DNA of 64,000 nt from Flavobacterium aciduliphilum (GCF_003268855.1 NZ_QLSZ01000001.1:505859-569858); one strand, 5' to 3'; shown: positions 25,675 to 35,672, numbered from the stretch's first letter. Made by a program: numbers and translations. The notes: generated by a model not told the origin, from the sequence alone.

Positions 25675-27414
25675 TTAATTTTGTTTTATTTTTTCGTACA
25701 ACTTTACCATTGATTGTAGTAGTTCTGTTGGTGTTGTTAGAATTTGATAGTGATTTTGTCCAAACATTTGAGGTAAATAATATTTAGCTTGTGCTTCAAT
25801 TGCCAAGGCATAGGAACTAATATCTCTTTGATTTAATTCTCGTAAGGCTTGTTTCACATCGTTAATTCCGTATTTGCCTTCATACTTGTCATAGTCGTTT
25901 GGTTTTCCGTCAGAAATGAGAATAATCCACTTGTTTTTTGTACTTCGCGTGTCTAATCTTGCTCCAGCATGACGCAAAGCAGCACCAATTCTTGTATAGC
26001 CAGATGGTTCAATTGCACCTACTTTATTTTTGGCAATAGCCCAATTTTCATCAAAATCTTTAACAGTTAAAAAGGTCGAAAAATTTCGTGTTTTGGAGTA
26101 AAAACTATCAATTGAAAAGTCGATATTGAATTCGTTTAATATTTCGCCAAACAAAATAGAAACTTGTTTTTCAACATCAATTACTCGGTTTCCAGCTGCA
26201 TAACTATCACTTGATAAACTAATGTCTAAGAGTAATAAAATGGACAAATCTTTTTCTTTTTTCCGGTTGGAGAGATAAATTTTATCGGAAGGTGTTTTTT
26301 TCGAATGAATATCTACGTATAAATCTGTAATAGCATCAATATCAAATTCTTCGCCTTGGTTTTGACGCTTTTGTTGCTGCATTTTGTTGTTCAAATTGGT
26401 TAAAATTTTTCTTAAATTTAATAGTGTTGAATTATTCTTTAATATTGTATTTTGATAGTATTTGGAATCTATTTTTAGTTGAATTTTTGGATATACTTTA
26501 CAGAAATGGTCTTTGTATTTTCTTTTTTCAAAATCCCATTCGTCATAAGTTAAATGAAAACCATTAGAATCGATTTCGGCACTTTCAGAGATTGAAGTGT
26601 TTTCAGTAAATTCCGCTTGATAAACAGAATGAGCAGTATCGTCAACACGAACAGTGAATTTCATATTAAGATCTTCAATAGCGTTTTCGTGTTTTTCTAA
26701 ATAGTCGGAACCATCAAAATCACGCCAGTTTCCATTGAACTCTTCGGCAGTTTCTACTTTCTCAAAACTATGAAGCAATACATAATCTTCTTGTTGTTTT
26801 TTATCTATTTCAACGGTAGTTATTTCTTCAACAGCTTTTGCTTGCAATGTTGTAGTAATTTGTTCTGAATTAGGTTTTTTTACTAAATCCGAAAAATTTT
26901 CTAATATTGTTTCAGTGTTTTCTTCATTATCATTTTGCATCAACTTGCCATAAATCCATGAATAATCGGCTGTGTTTTTTGGAGTTGTTTTAGCTTCAAA
27001 ATGCGATTTTAAGTTTTGATAAATAACTTTTGAATTGGGATATTTTTGAAACAATAAGGTTAAAATATCCTCCTTATTTTGTTCAGACAAAACTTCATCT
27101 AACGTTAAATTTATTTTCAATTCAGATTGAACACTTAGAAATAATATTCTAAAAAAATAAAAACCTAAATTGGCTTCTTTTGTAGCAAATTCATTAAAAT
27201 AAATAGGAAGAAAAAAATTGTTATTTTTATAACCACCTTCTCGTTCAGCAGGAAAAAGTTCAATGGCATTTCCTGTAATTGCTCTTGCTAAAATGGTCAA
27301 ACGAGGTTTAATATCCTTTAAGAAGATAGCATTATTATCTAAAAGAATTTTATTCTTATTTCTTTTTTTGAAATATTTAGAAACGGTTCCAAAAAGTAGC
27401 TCGTCTATATCCAT
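25675..27414 (-). CDS. norD: NorD, von Willebrand A-domain protein for NO reductase activation
   Basis: A 579-residue cytoplasmic protein. The C-terminal VWA domain has the metal-ion site LLLLDISLSSDS (DxSxS) and later LISDGKPNDY. With the AAA+ protein NorQ it inserts the FeB of NO reductase. It lies 20 bases after norQ. The N-terminal 380 residues are low in recognisable motifs, as usual for NorD. Confidence 0.9.
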   Translation of the reverse strand: MDIDELLFGTVSKYFKKRNKNKILLDNNAIFLKDIKPRLTILARAITGNAIELFPAEREGGYKNNNFFLPIYFNEFATKEANLGFYFFRILFLSVQSELKINLTLDEVLSEQNKEDILTLLFQKYPNSKVIYQNLKSHFEAKTTPKNTADYSWIYGKLMQNDNEENTETILENFSDLVKKPNSEQITTTLQAKAVEEITTVEIDKKQQEDYVLLHSFEKVETAEEFNGNWRDFDGSDYLEKHENAIEDLNMKFTVRVDDTAHSVYQAEFTENTSISESAEIDSNGFHLTYDEWDFEKRKYKDHFCKVYPKIQLKIDSKYYQNTILKNNSTLLNLRKILTNLNNKMQQQKRQNQGEEFDIDAITDLYVDIHSKKTPSDKIYLSNRKKEKDLSILLLLDISLSSDSYAAGNRVIDVEKQVSILFGEILNEFNIDFSIDSFYSKTRNFSTFLTVKDFDENWAIAKNKVGAIEPSGYTRIGAALRHAGARLDTRSTKNKWIILISDGKPNDYDKYEGKYGINDVKQALRELNQRDISSYALAIEAQAKYYLPQMFGQNHYQILTTPTELLQSMVKLYEKIKQN

Positions 27415-27434
27415 TATTAAGTTTTTATGACTGA

Positions 27435-28214
27435 TTATATCATCAAATCACACAAATCTTTCAATGACTGAACGGTTTGCAAATCGTCGGTTAATGGCTC
27501 CACTATTGCAATGTGAGTAGAAAGTCGTTTGGGTAATCCGCTTTTAATTAGCGTTGCCGCATTAACTAATAGTCGTGTCGAAACAGTTTCGGTTAATCCA
27601 AGTTCGGTTAGATTTCTTATTTTTGAACCAATCGCAACTAGTTTTTTAGCATTTTCAGCATCAACTCCAGTTTCGTTAATAAGAATTTCTATTTCTTGTT
27701 TGGTTTCAGGATAATTGAACGAAAGCGCCGAGAAACGTTGTTTTGTTGAAGGTTTCAACTCTTTAAAACCACGTTGATAACCAGGATTAAAAGAGGCAAC
27801 AAGCATAAAATCTTCATGTGCTTTTACAGTAATTCCTAATTTGTCAATAAACAACTCTCTACGATGATCAGTAAGTGAGTGGATGGCAACAATAACATCA
27901 GGTCTTGCTTCTGCAATTTCATCTAAATAAATAATTGCGCCTTCTTTTACGGCTGTGGTCATTGGTCCGTCAACCCAAATAGTTTCGGCTCCTTTTATGA
28001 TATATCTTCCAATTAAATCGGTTGAAGAAGTCTCTTCATGACAGGCAATGGTGATGAGTTTTTTTTCCAATTTATGCGCCATATATTCAATAAAACGCGA
28101 TTTTCCTGTTCCGGTTGGCCCTTTTAAAAGTAGCGGAATTTTATTGGAATAAGCATGGGAAAAAATTTCTTCTTCTTTTCCTACAGAAAAATAGTATGGT
28201 ATTAATGAAGCCAT
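27435..28214 (-). CDS. norQ: NorQ, MoxR-type AAA+ ATPase
   Basis: A 259-residue ATPase with Walker A GPTGTGKS near residues 34-41, Walker B IIYLDEIAEA and sensor segment ASFNPGYQRG. NorQ/CbbQ proteins act with a VWA partner (here NorD, next gene) to load iron into NO reductase. Length is normal for NorQ. Confidence 0.93.
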   Translation of the reverse strand: MASLIPYYFSVGKEEEIFSHAYSNKIPLLLKGPTGTGKSRFIEYMAHKLEKKLITIACHEETSSTDLIGRYIIKGAETIWVDGPMTTAVKEGAIIYLDEIAEARPDVIVAIHSLTDHRRELFIDKLGITVKAHEDFMLVASFNPGYQRGFKELKPSTKQRFSALSFNYPETKQEIEILINETGVDAENAKKLVAIGSKIRNLTELGLTETVSTRLLVNAATLIKSGLPKRLSTHIAIVEPLTDDLQTVQSLKDLCDLMI

Positions 28215-28227
28215 TTTTTTAGAATTA

Positions 28228-29490
28228 TTAAGGTTTTACTTCAGTTTTGTAATTAAATAGATTAGGGTTTATTTTTAGAGATATAAATCCCCAATTATTG
28301 CCTGCATTTTTATTTCCACCTTTTAAAACTTCCATTGATGTTGTTGCAAACATTTGCGAAAAACCTGCATCAATTGTTACATTCTCATACATTTTGTAGG
28401 CTAAAGTAAAGTCTAATTCGGTTCCTAAATAATTGTCTTGTTTTTCACCAGCTTTATAAATTGATGCTGCTGAGGCAAAATAATGAGGAGTTAGTTTGGC
28501 AGAAACTTTATTTTTTTCATATTCTAATGTTGCATAAACATCAGTTAAACCAACAGAATTTATATGATTTCCAACATAAAAATAATCCATATAACCATTA
28601 AACTTATGATTAGTTCCGTATAATGGATTAAACGATTTCACATCGGTTGAAGTGTCATTTTGATCTTTTCCTGAAAGACTTTCGAAACCTAAAGTTGCAT
28701 TTAGATTTGTTGAAAATTTGTACCCAACATTTGCAGATAAATAGTTTGCATTAACTGAATTGTCAGATAGTTTTCCAGTCTGTAAATAAGCTGCTCCATT
28801 GATATTTAAGTTTCCGTTTTTGTAAACCAATCGCGAACCTAATGTTTGGCTGTAATCTACTTTTTCTTCTGTTTCAACTAAATAAGGCATTCCGTTGTTT
28901 AAAACTAAAACACTCAATCCTATTTTCTTAAAATCAGTATGATACCATAGATATTGCAATGATTTGTATTGATTTAAAGCATAGTTTTCTTCGAAGTTGG
29001 TTTCTTTATTTGCATTGTATGCAACACCAAAATGAATTTTATTTGTTGCGTTAGGTGCAAATTTTAATACAAAGGCATCGTGGCTTCTTGCTTGCATTGC
29101 CCAATCAACATTGCCAAAAATTCTTGCATCATCATAATTAATTTCTTGACGTCCAACTTTAAAAGCAAATTTTTCATTCATTGCAACTTCTCCGTACCCT
29201 TCATGAAACGAAGAGGCGATATCGTCTTTAGAGTTAGTCAAAGCATCGCCCCAAGTTCTAACATTTTGAGGTGAAACCACTAATTTTATATTTTTAAATG
29301 AATAGTCAAAAATCAACCTTGTTCTTTGAGATATAAAAGAAGCGGATTCTTCAGTATCGGGTTTTAGCGTTCCATAACCATTTCTGTTTTCAAAGCGCGC
29401 TCTTAAATCGGCATTAACATTAAATTGTTGTGCTGAAATTGTAACTGTTCCTAAAAGGCCAATAAGAACTGTGTATATATGTTTTTTCAT
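28228..29490 (-). CDS. Outer-membrane beta-barrel porin (alginate-export-like)
   Basis: A 420-residue protein with signal peptide MKKHIYTVLIGLLGTVTISA and a barrel rich in alternating aromatic strands, beginning NVNADLRARFENRNGYG as in alginate-export/OprB-like porins; a start eight residues earlier is possible but the hydrophobic leader argues for 29490. It lies in the nor-nir operon between a SCO protein and norQ. It may admit nitrite or other small anions; the substrate is a guess. Confidence 0.7.
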   Translation of the reverse strand: MKKHIYTVLIGLLGTVTISAQQFNVNADLRARFENRNGYGTLKPDTEESASFISQRTRLIFDYSFKNIKLVVSPQNVRTWGDALTNSKDDIASSFHEGYGEVAMNEKFAFKVGRQEINYDDARIFGNVDWAMQARSHDAFVLKFAPNATNKIHFGVAYNANKETNFEENYALNQYKSLQYLWYHTDFKKIGLSVLVLNNGMPYLVETEEKVDYSQTLGSRLVYKNGNLNINGAAYLQTGKLSDNSVNANYLSANVGYKFSTNLNATLGFESLSGKDQNDTSTDVKSFNPLYGTNHKFNGYMDYFYVGNHINSVGLTDVYATLEYEKNKVSAKLTPHYFASAASIYKAGEKQDNYLGTELDFTLAYKMYENVTIDAGFSQMFATTSMEVLKGGNKNAGNNWGFISLKINPNLFNYKTEVKP

Positions 29491-29494
29491 GATA

Positions 29495-30070
29495 TTATTT
29501 GTATACGGTTTCAATTATTTTATCTACTGTTTCTTTGTTGTTTACGCCCAAACCTTCTTGCTGATGAATTAATATACCTTTCTTATCAAAAACACTGATA
29601 ATGTTGGAATGAGAAAAATCCATTGGTGCAATTTGTTTGTATTTTACAGATAGAACATTGGCAAACTCTTGTACTGTTGTTTTTGTTCCTTGTAGAAATG
29701 TCCAATGTGGTGCATCCATAAAATTGGCTTTTGCAAACGTTTTTAATCTTTCAGGAGTATCTACTTCGGGATCAATACTTACTAAAACAAAGTTTAAATC
29801 GGAAAGTTTGTCTTTGGGCATTTTAGATTCAATGTCTCGCATATCGGCTACTAATCTTGGGCAAGCGGCTTTGCAACTTGTGTATATCATTACCATTACG
29901 GTAACTTTTCCTTTAAAGTCTTTTATTTCTATGGTTTTGTTGTCTTGAGTTTTCCATTTGCTCGTTAAATTAAAAATAGATTCGTCTGAAATGGATTTAT
30001 TTGTTATTTCGGCGTTTTTTTTGCAGCCAAAAAGAGATATTGCTATAAAAAAGAGGATTATTTTTTTCAT
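29495..30070 (-). CDS. SCO1/SenC-family copper chaperone lipoprotein
   Basis: Starts at MKKIILFF with lipobox SLFGC. The thioredoxin-fold copper motif is YTSCKAACPR (CxxxC) with the later distal His in MDFSHSNI; FVLVSIDPEVDTPERL is the family block. SCO proteins insert copper into haem-copper oxidases and related enzymes. Its position after nirK-nirV suggests it loads NirK. The start overlaps the preceding stop by 4 bases. Confidence 0.9.
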   Translation of the reverse strand: MKKIILFFIAISLFGCKKNAEITNKSISDESIFNLTSKWKTQDNKTIEIKDFKGKVTVMVMIYTSCKAACPRLVADMRDIESKMPKDKLSDLNFVLVSIDPEVDTPERLKTFAKANFMDAPHWTFLQGTKTTVQEFANVLSVKYKQIAPMDFSHSNIISVFDKKGILIHQQEGLGVNNKETVDKIIETVYK

Positions 30071-30915
30071 GGTTTTTTTGTATTTAAAGTGTCTTTGACA
30101 CATCTAAAACCTAAATTTTTCACTGCATAATTTGCTTTTACACTTCCTCGAAAAGCATATCTAATGAACGCAGCATAATTCATTAAATCGGAAGCATTTA
30201 GTGAACCACTTCCACAGAATAAATTTTTATCTGTAGTTACATCACTTCGAGATTCACCAGTTAATAAAATTGAATTAAAATCGGAAGTCCATTCCCAAAC
30301 TAAACCGTGTAAATCATATACACCATAATAGTTTTTGAAGGTTTTTCCAATTTCATTGTTAAACGTTTTTGGTTTTTCGTACCAGTCTAAAATATATTGA
30401 TTGTATGCTTTTATTTTTCGAGCATCTGCCATTTCTTGATTTGCCATTGCTACAAATTCCCATTCGTCAACGGTTGCAAGTCGTTTACCTTGACATTCGC
30501 AATAAGCATTTGCTGCATACCAAGAAACGTTTGTAACTGGACTCTTTGGTTTCATATCTGTTGCTAAAATGGTATCCTTTTTCCAATTGTTTAGATAATT
30601 ATCATCTGCAAAAAGTTTTTTTACTTCGGATTTTCTCCATCTTTTGTTTTGTTTTACAAAAGCTAAAAAGTTTTCGTTTGAAACAGGATAGACATCCATA
30701 AGTAAATCACTTACTTCTACAGCTTTATTTTTTTTTCCGTAAAGAGGAACATATTTTCCGCCTTTTATAGAAACCATCGGTGTTTCTACTCCAAAAGAAA
30801 CGTCGTTTGGAGTAGAAACTGATGGAACAGTAATATTTTCTAGAGTATTCGTTTCTTTATCTTTCGAGCAAGAAATTAATACAATTACGACAAACAGAAA
30901 ATATAACTTTTTCAT
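30067..30915 (-). CDS. nirV: NirV-like formylglycine-generating-enzyme-family lipoprotein
   Basis: A 282-residue lipoprotein (lipobox VLISC) with the FGE-sulfatase fold: MVSIKGGKYVPL, VYPVSNENFLAFV, SPVTNVSWYAANAYCECQGK then RLATVDEWEF, GLVWEWTSDF and NLGFRCVK. NirV is the usual neighbour of copper nitrite reductase genes; its function is unsettled but maturation of NirK has been proposed. It follows nirK by 12 bases. Confidence 0.85.
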   Translation of the reverse strand: MKKLYFLFVVIVLISCSKDKETNTLENITVPSVSTPNDVSFGVETPMVSIKGGKYVPLYGKKNKAVEVSDLLMDVYPVSNENFLAFVKQNKRWRKSEVKKLFADDNYLNNWKKDTILATDMKPKSPVTNVSWYAANAYCECQGKRLATVDEWEFVAMANQEMADARKIKAYNQYILDWYEKPKTFNNEIGKTFKNYYGVYDLHGLVWEWTSDFNSILLTGESRSDVTTDKNLFCGSGSLNASDLMNYAAFIRYAFRGSVKANYAVKNLGFRCVKDTLNTKKP

Positions 30916-30927
30916 TGAATCAATAAT

Positions 30928-32358
30928 TTATTTTTTACTTCTAATGGCTTTAACCATAGCAGGAGTAACCTCTTTTTTAGAATTGCCCCAAGTGCTATAA
31001 ACATAAGTTAAAACATTTGCAACTTCATCATCCGTAAGGGTTTGTGCTGTCATGACACTATTGTATTTTTTGCCATTTACAACGACTTCACCTGTTTTAC
31101 CTTTAAGAACAAATTCTATTGCTCTATTTACATCAGCATTTAAGAAATCTGATTTTGCTAAAGGAGGAAATGTATTTGGCAAACCTTCTCCAGTTGGTTG
31201 ATGACAAGCAAAGCAAGTTCTTGAGTAAATTGATTTTCCATCTGCAATTCGTTCAACAAGAGTTACTGCTTTTGGAGCTTTTGCGCTTGCTTCATTTGGC
31301 ATGGTTTGAATTGTGCCACCTTCTGGATGATAAACTTCGTCAGATTGAGGTCCTGAATAAACAGTTTTGTTATCGTCACCAGTTACATTTATCATCCCTA
31401 AACTTCCTTTGTTGAATGTTCTAAAGATAGAGTGGTCAACTATGATTAAAGTTCCTGGAGCTTCTACTTTAAAGTCCACAATTGCTGCTCCTCCAGAAGG
31501 CACAAGAGTTGTTTGAACATCGTGGTTGATTAAAGTTCCTCCTTCAACATGAACATTATCGAAGATTTCTCCAATAACGTGGAAGGAAGAAACTAAGTTT
31601 GGTCCACCATTTCCAACAAACAAACGAATAGTTTCTCCAACTTTTGCGGTAAGCGCATTATCGCCAGTTAGTGAACCTGTTTTTCCATTAAATACAACAT
31701 AATCAGGTTCTTCTTTTATAGCTTTTGTCATATCAAAAGGTTGTAATCCTTTTTCTCCGTTAGCACCTTTAGTATAAAAATCACCTTGCATAATGTAGTA
31801 TTCTTTATCAACTGGAGGCAAACCACCTTCTGGTTCAACCAAAATTAATCCATACATTCCATTAGCAATGTGCATACCAACTGGAGCTGTTGCACAGTGG
31901 TAAACAAAAAGACCTTGGTTTAACACCTTGAAAGAAAAAGTTACTTCGTGTCCTGGAGCTACAAAAGAGGATTTTGCACCACCACCTGGACCAGTTACAG
32001 CATGTAAATCGATGTTGTGAGGTAATTTATTATCAGGATGATTTTTTAGGTGAAATTCAACTTCATCACCAATTCTGGTTCTAATAAAACTTCCAGGAAC
32101 AGATCCGCCAAATGTCCAATAAACATATTTAACGCCATCAGCCATTTCACCTTCTTTTTCAATTATTTCAAGATTGACAATCAGCTTTTTGGCCGGCCTA
32201 TCTCCAACTGGTTTTGGTACAAAAGGAGGTGAAGTCAATTCTGCATTTATAGTTCCATCTACTTTTATTTGAGTAGCATCTACTTTCTTGTATTCATCAT
32301 TTTGCTTACATCCAATAAATGCAACCGAAGCAAAAATTAGTATAAATATTTTTTTCAT
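30928..32358 (-). CDS. nirK: NirK, copper nitrite reductase with C-terminal cytochrome c domain
   Basis: A 476-residue lipoprotein starting at MKKIFILIF (32358), lipobox VAFIGC. Two cupredoxin domains form the catalytic unit: [11 protein letters not shown] gives the active-site Asp and His, [18 protein letters not shown] holds type 1 copper Cys, His and Met with a type 2 His, and [11 protein letters not shown] supplies another catalytic His. A cytochrome c domain (CFACH) is fused at the C terminus. It reduces nitrite to NO in the periplasm and receives electrons through its own haem. An upstream ATG at 32415 lies inside norB and is less likely. Confidence 0.96.
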   Translation of the reverse strand: MKKIFILIFASVAFIGCKQNDEYKKVDATQIKVDGTINAELTSPPFVPKPVGDRPAKKLIVNLEIIEKEGEMADGVKYVYWTFGGSVPGSFIRTRIGDEVEFHLKNHPDNKLPHNIDLHAVTGPGGGAKSSFVAPGHEVTFSFKVLNQGLFVYHCATAPVGMHIANGMYGLILVEPEGGLPPVDKEYYIMQGDFYTKGANGEKGLQPFDMTKAIKEEPDYVVFNGKTGSLTGDNALTAKVGETIRLFVGNGGPNLVSSFHVIGEIFDNVHVEGGTLINHDVQTTLVPSGGAAIVDFKVEAPGTLIIVDHSIFRTFNKGSLGMINVTGDDNKTVYSGPQSDEVYHPEGGTIQTMPNEASAKAPKAVTLVERIADGKSIYSRTCFACHQPTGEGLPNTFPPLAKSDFLNADVNRAIEFVLKGKTGEVVVNGKKYNSVMTAQTLTDDEVANVLTYVYSTWGNSKKEVTPAMVKAIRSKK

Positions 32359-32371
32359 TACTTTTAACTTT

Positions 32372-33712
32372 TTAATTATTTTCAATTTCCATTGCTTCGT
32401 CTGTTGGTCTACCATATTTTATGAAGTCATATATAAAAAGACCTATTCCAACTGTAAACATTGTTGCACAAATAAGTAATACCACAAAATGGATTGCAAT
32501 TTCGTTTTGAACTTCCATAAATTCCATTTTCATTTTTCTTTCCATATATACTTGAGCTACACCAGCAACACCAAATGCTACAGTCATACCAAGGATTCCA
32601 ATATTTGACAACCAAAACGCGGCATTTCCTTGTACACTATTATAGCGTTTTCTGCCTGTTAAGTTTGGTAAAGCATAACTAATAATTGCTAAAACAATCA
32701 TGGCATAAGCACCCCAAAACGCATAGTGTCCGTGCATTGCAGTAACTAATGTTCCGTGAGTATATAAATTAGTTTGTGGAACTGTATGCGCAAATCCTAA
32801 TAATCCTGCACCAATAAAAGAAACAATTGCAGAACCAATAGTCCAGAATAATGCAATTTTGTTTGGGTGGCTTTTTTCACCTTTTCTATACATATTCACT
32901 GCAAATAATGCCATTGCAAGGAATGCTAATGGTTCCAATGCTGAAAATATTCCACCTACGATTAACCAAATTTTGTTTACTCCAATATAATAATAGTGAT
33001 GTCCAGTACCTAAAACTCCTGAAAGGAAAGTTAAACCAATGATTACATACAACCATTTTTCAATAACTTCTCTATCAACTCCTGTTAGTTTTATTAATAA
33101 ATAAGATAAAATACCACCCATTATTAATTCCCAAACACCTTCAACCCATAGGTGAACAACCCACCAACGGAAGAAGGAATCCATTACTTGGCTATCAAAC
33201 CAAATCATTCCAGGCAAGTATAGCAATGCTGCAAATAATAATCCCATTGATAATACCAATGCAGTTGTTGTTTTGCGTTTTCCTTTGAATAGAGTTCCTA
33301 AAATAAGTCCTAAAAACAATAAAACATTTACAACAACAAGAAAATCCAATTCTCTTGGAATTTCAAGAAATTTTCTACCTTCCCAATGGTTCAAGTGAAA
33401 ACCAATTATAGCTACAACACCTACAACAGCTAATGATATAAGCTGTACATAAGCCCATTTTACGCTTATCAATTCTCTTTGAGCCTCTTCGGGAATGATG
33501 TAATAAGCTGCTCCCATAAACCCTGTTAATAACCAAACTACTAGCAAGTTGGTGTGTACTGCTCTTGCAGTGTTAAATGGAATGATGTCATGCAGACCTT
33601 GCAAACCAATTCGATCAAAGCCCATGATAAAGCCATATATTATTTGTAATGAAAACAATAACATACATAAGGCAAAAAACCAATAGGCTACTTTTTGTGA
33701 TTTATATTTCAT
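32372..33712 (-). CDS. norB: NorB, cytochrome c-dependent nitric oxide reductase large subunit
   Basis: A 446-residue, 12-helix haem-copper oxidase family protein reducing 2 NO to N2O. Ligands are visible: H53 (low-spin haem), H187 (FeB) with E191 and E195 in [11 protein letters not shown]238-H239 (FeB), H327 (haem b3) and H329 (low-spin haem) in MHGHYAFWG. All canonical cNOR residues are present. It follows norC by 11 bases and precedes nirK. Confidence 0.96.
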   Translation of the reverse strand: MKYKSQKVAYWFFALCMLLFSLQIIYGFIMGFDRIGLQGLHDIIPFNTARAVHTNLLVVWLLTGFMGAAYYIIPEEAQRELISVKWAYVQLISLAVVGVVAIIGFHLNHWEGRKFLEIPRELDFLVVVNVLLFLGLILGTLFKGKRKTTTALVLSMGLLFAALLYLPGMIWFDSQVMDSFFRWWVVHLWVEGVWELIMGGILSYLLIKLTGVDREVIEKWLYVIIGLTFLSGVLGTGHHYYYIGVNKIWLIVGGIFSALEPLAFLAMALFAVNMYRKGEKSHPNKIALFWTIGSAIVSFIGAGLLGFAHTVPQTNLYTHGTLVTAMHGHYAFWGAYAMIVLAIISYALPNLTGRKRYNSVQGNAAFWLSNIGILGMTVAFGVAGVAQVYMERKMKMEFMEVQNEIAIHFVVLLICATMFTVGIGLFIYDFIKYGRPTDEAMEIENN

Positions 33713-33723
33713 AATAATATATT

Positions 33724-34158
33724 TTAATTTTTAGCTTTAGATAAAGGAGAAACTACTCGGTCAAAACCATTTAAGTCGATTTTGCCAATCCATTTAAAGT
33801 AGGCAATAACAGCTTCTGCATCAGCCTCTGACATTGCATAAGCAACCATTTTTCTACCTCTAGGTTGCCATGGTTGTTTCGACATTAGAACAGCTTTAAC
33901 ATAAGCATCACCTCTTCGGTCAATAACTTTTGTTAATTCAGGAGCATAATAAGCTCCTTCTCCAAGAATAGTATGACAACCCATACAATTGTTGGATTCC
34001 CAAATTTCCTTCCCTTTTACAACTTGAGCATCAATTTTGCCATAGTTGGTTTGGTCATTTTTTGGCATGAACGAGTAGATAGTTAACCCTATGAAGACTA
34101 AAAATGTAACTAATGTTCCTCCTAGAAAAAATGCCCTTGCTTGTGATTTTGATAGCAT
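33724..34158 (-). CDS. norC: NorC, cytochrome c subunit of nitric oxide reductase
   Basis: A 144-residue membrane-anchored cytochrome: one N-terminal helix, haem motif CMGCH followed by TILGEGAYYAPELT, and a distal Met region (GRKMVAYAMS). It passes electrons to NorB. It is the first gene of the nor-nir operon and has a regulon palindrome and an Rrf2-type operator upstream. Confidence 0.95.
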   Translation of the reverse strand: MLSKSQARAFFLGGTLVTFLVFIGLTIYSFMPKNDQTNYGKIDAQVVKGKEIWESNNCMGCHTILGEGAYYAPELTKVIDRRGDAYVKAVLMSKQPWQPRGRKMVAYAMSEADAEAVIAYFKWIGKIDLNGFDRVVSPLSKAKN

Positions 34159-34187
34159 AAATTTTAGTTTTAGTTAATTAATTTTAA

Positions 34188-34208
34188 TAAAAGACAATAA
34201 TGTCCTTT
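34188..34208. promoter_or_regulatory. Candidate Rrf2-type operator, norC-proximal
   Basis: AAAAGACA and TGTCCTTT form an inverted repeat around a short AT spacer. A near copy lies at 34274-34297 in front of the Rrf2 gene. Placed just downstream of the norC -7-like box (34221-34228), a bound repressor would block norC transcription. Confidence 0.55.
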
Positions 34209-34249
34209 ATTAATTTTTAACAAAATTCCGAATAGATGTTCTTATAAAA

Positions 34250-34265
34250 CATGATAAAAATCATA
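34250..34265 (-). promoter_or_regulatory. Crp/Fnr-type palindrome upstream of norC
   Basis: The sequence is CATGA-TAAAAA-TCATA, one change from the other sites. A -7-like box on the minus strand (GAATTTTG, 34221-34228) is 33 bp away toward norC. Confidence 0.65.
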
Positions 34266-34273
34266 ACTGTTAA

Positions 34274-34297
34274 ATAAAAGATAAAATTGTCTTTTAT
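34274..34297. promoter_or_regulatory. Candidate Rrf2 operator over its own promoter
   Basis: The 24-bp inverted repeat has half-sites ATAAAAGAtAAa and ATTGTCTTTTAT, 10 of 12 bases complementary. Its TTG (34287-34289) is also a possible -33 element, 21 bp before the -7 box TATTTTTG (34311-34318). The transcript would begin only a few bases before the Rrf2 ATG. Confidence 0.6.
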
Positions 34298-34328
34298 GAT
34301 GCTAATTTAATATTTTTGCCATAAAAAA

Positions 34329-34763
34329 ATGTTTTCAAAGAGTTGTGAATATGGAATAAGAGCTACAATTTTTATTGCTACACATTGTTGTAAAGAAGGA
34401 AAAGTAGGATTGAAAGAAATTGCTAAAGAAATTGATTCTCCAATTGCCTTTACTGCAAAAATTTTACAAGTTTTAGTTAAAAATAATATTGTTAAATCTA
34501 GTAAAGGAGTTGGTGGAGGTTTTATGATTTTAAAAGATGAACTAAAAAGCATTAAGCTAGTTAATATTGTTAATGCGATTGATGGTGATTCAGTTTTTTT
34601 AAGATGTGGTTTAGGGTTAAGCAATTGTTCTGAAGAGCACCCTTGTCCTGTTCATGAAAAATTTAAGTTTGTAAAAAAAGATTTAATTTACATGCTAGAA
34701 AACACTTCACTTGAAGAATTATCCTTAGGCATTAAAAAAGGACAAACTTTTTTGAAATATTAA
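34329..34763 (+). CDS. Rrf2-family regulator (NsrR/IscR-like)
   Basis: A 144-residue DNA-binding protein with the Rrf2 start MFSKSCEYGIRATIFIA, a winged helix (KEIAKEIDSPIAFTAKILQV) and wing SSKGVGGGF. Three Cys in a loop (CGLGLSNCSEEHPC) match the Fe-S cluster site of NsrR-type NO sensors. It diverges from norC and has matching inverted repeats on both sides. An NO-sensing repressor of the nor operon and of itself is the likely role; NsrR identity is not proven. Confidence 0.85.
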   Translation: MFSKSCEYGIRATIFIATHCCKEGKVGLKEIAKEIDSPIAFTAKILQVLVKNNIVKSSKGVGGGFMILKDELKSIKLVNIVNAIDGDSVFLRCGLGLSNCSEEHPCPVHEKFKFVKKDLIYMLENTSLEELSLGIKKGQTFLKY

Positions 34764-34769
34764 AATATT

Positions 34770-35672
34770 TTAAAAACGTAAAACCTCTGTCATAATACCA
34801 AAACGGATTGTATTGATTTGGTGTTGAAAATATATGTTATAGTAATCCATACCGTGATAGAATTGAATATAGAATCCAATATCTTCTAAAAATTTTGGAT
34901 GATAATAAACAATTAAACTTGTATTAAGTCTGTCTATATTAAAAGTATCCCAATTATTAATATTATCAAGCATCAAAGTAGTTTCAGCTTTTATAGAAAA
35001 GTTTGCTCTTTGTTCTTTATTTTTTATTAGACTACTTTTCATAGGAAGCTTGTAGGCTAAAAAGGTATTGTGCCATCGAAGTCCACTATATTGACCTTGA
35101 AGTTCTTCTAACATCCATTTTTTTGGATGAATTTCAATAGAGCTTTTAATAAATTTGAACGCATTGAGTTGGTTACTGTAAGATGATTTTAAAAATCCAA
35201 TTTCTATATAATTTGTTGCAAAATTACCGGATTGTAAATTGACATCTCCATTTTCGGTATAGAAATTTCCGTTTTGACCATTCGAATGATGTGCAATTTT
35301 ACCAAAAAGTGTTAATTTATTGGCTGATTCTTTATGACCTGTTAGAAAATAAAATGCTATTTGAGGAATATAACTGGGTGTTTTTACTGGATATGAATAT
35401 TCATCAAACATTCTTATAATGATTTGAGAGGTAAGTACTGCCATTAATCTTGAATCTTTACGTTCTCGAATTTTAAAATTAGGACTAACATTTGCTTCAA
35501 ATAGTAAGGGTTCTAAATTTCCAATATCAAAAGGAAATGTAACATAACTTTCTACTTGGTTAACTTGTGCTATTTTATCTAAACTAAGTGAAACTATTGA
35601 ATCTGTTTTAGTTTGTGCCGATGAAATAGATGTTATTAAAATAATAGAAATCAAAACTATTTTATTTTTCAT
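34770..35672 (-). CDS. Outer-membrane phospholipase A-like beta-barrel protein
   Basis: A 300-residue exported protein with a signal peptide (MKNKIVLISIILITSISSAQ). The motif IAHHSNGQNG matches the HxSNG catalytic motif of OMPLA/PldA, followed by aromatic barrel strands up to a terminal Phe (VLRF). OMPLA hydrolyses phospholipids in the outer membrane. The second half of the usual active-site motif is not clear, so the activity is tentative. No link to the neighbouring denitrification genes is evident. Confidence 0.6.
   Translation of the reverse strand: MKNKIVLISIILITSISSAQTKTDSIVSLSLDKIAQVNQVESYVTFPFDIGNLEPLLFEANVSPNFKIRERKDSRLMAVLTSQIIIRMFDEYSYPVKTPSYIPQIAFYFLTGHKESANKLTLFGKIAHHSNGQNGNFYTENGDVNLQSGNFATNYIEIGFLKSSYSNQLNAFKFIKSSIEIHPKKWMLEELQGQYSGLRWHNTFLAYKLPMKSSLIKNKEQRANFSIKAETTLMLDNINNWDTFNIDRLNTSLIVYYHPKFLEDIGFYIQFYHGMDYYNIYFQHQINTIRFGIMTEVLRF

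Noticed and set aside
1442..34158. Nitrate reductase (nar/nap) or nrf genes as part of the pathway
   Set aside because: None of the genes here has molybdopterin or multi-haem motifs; the pathway visible starts at nitrite.
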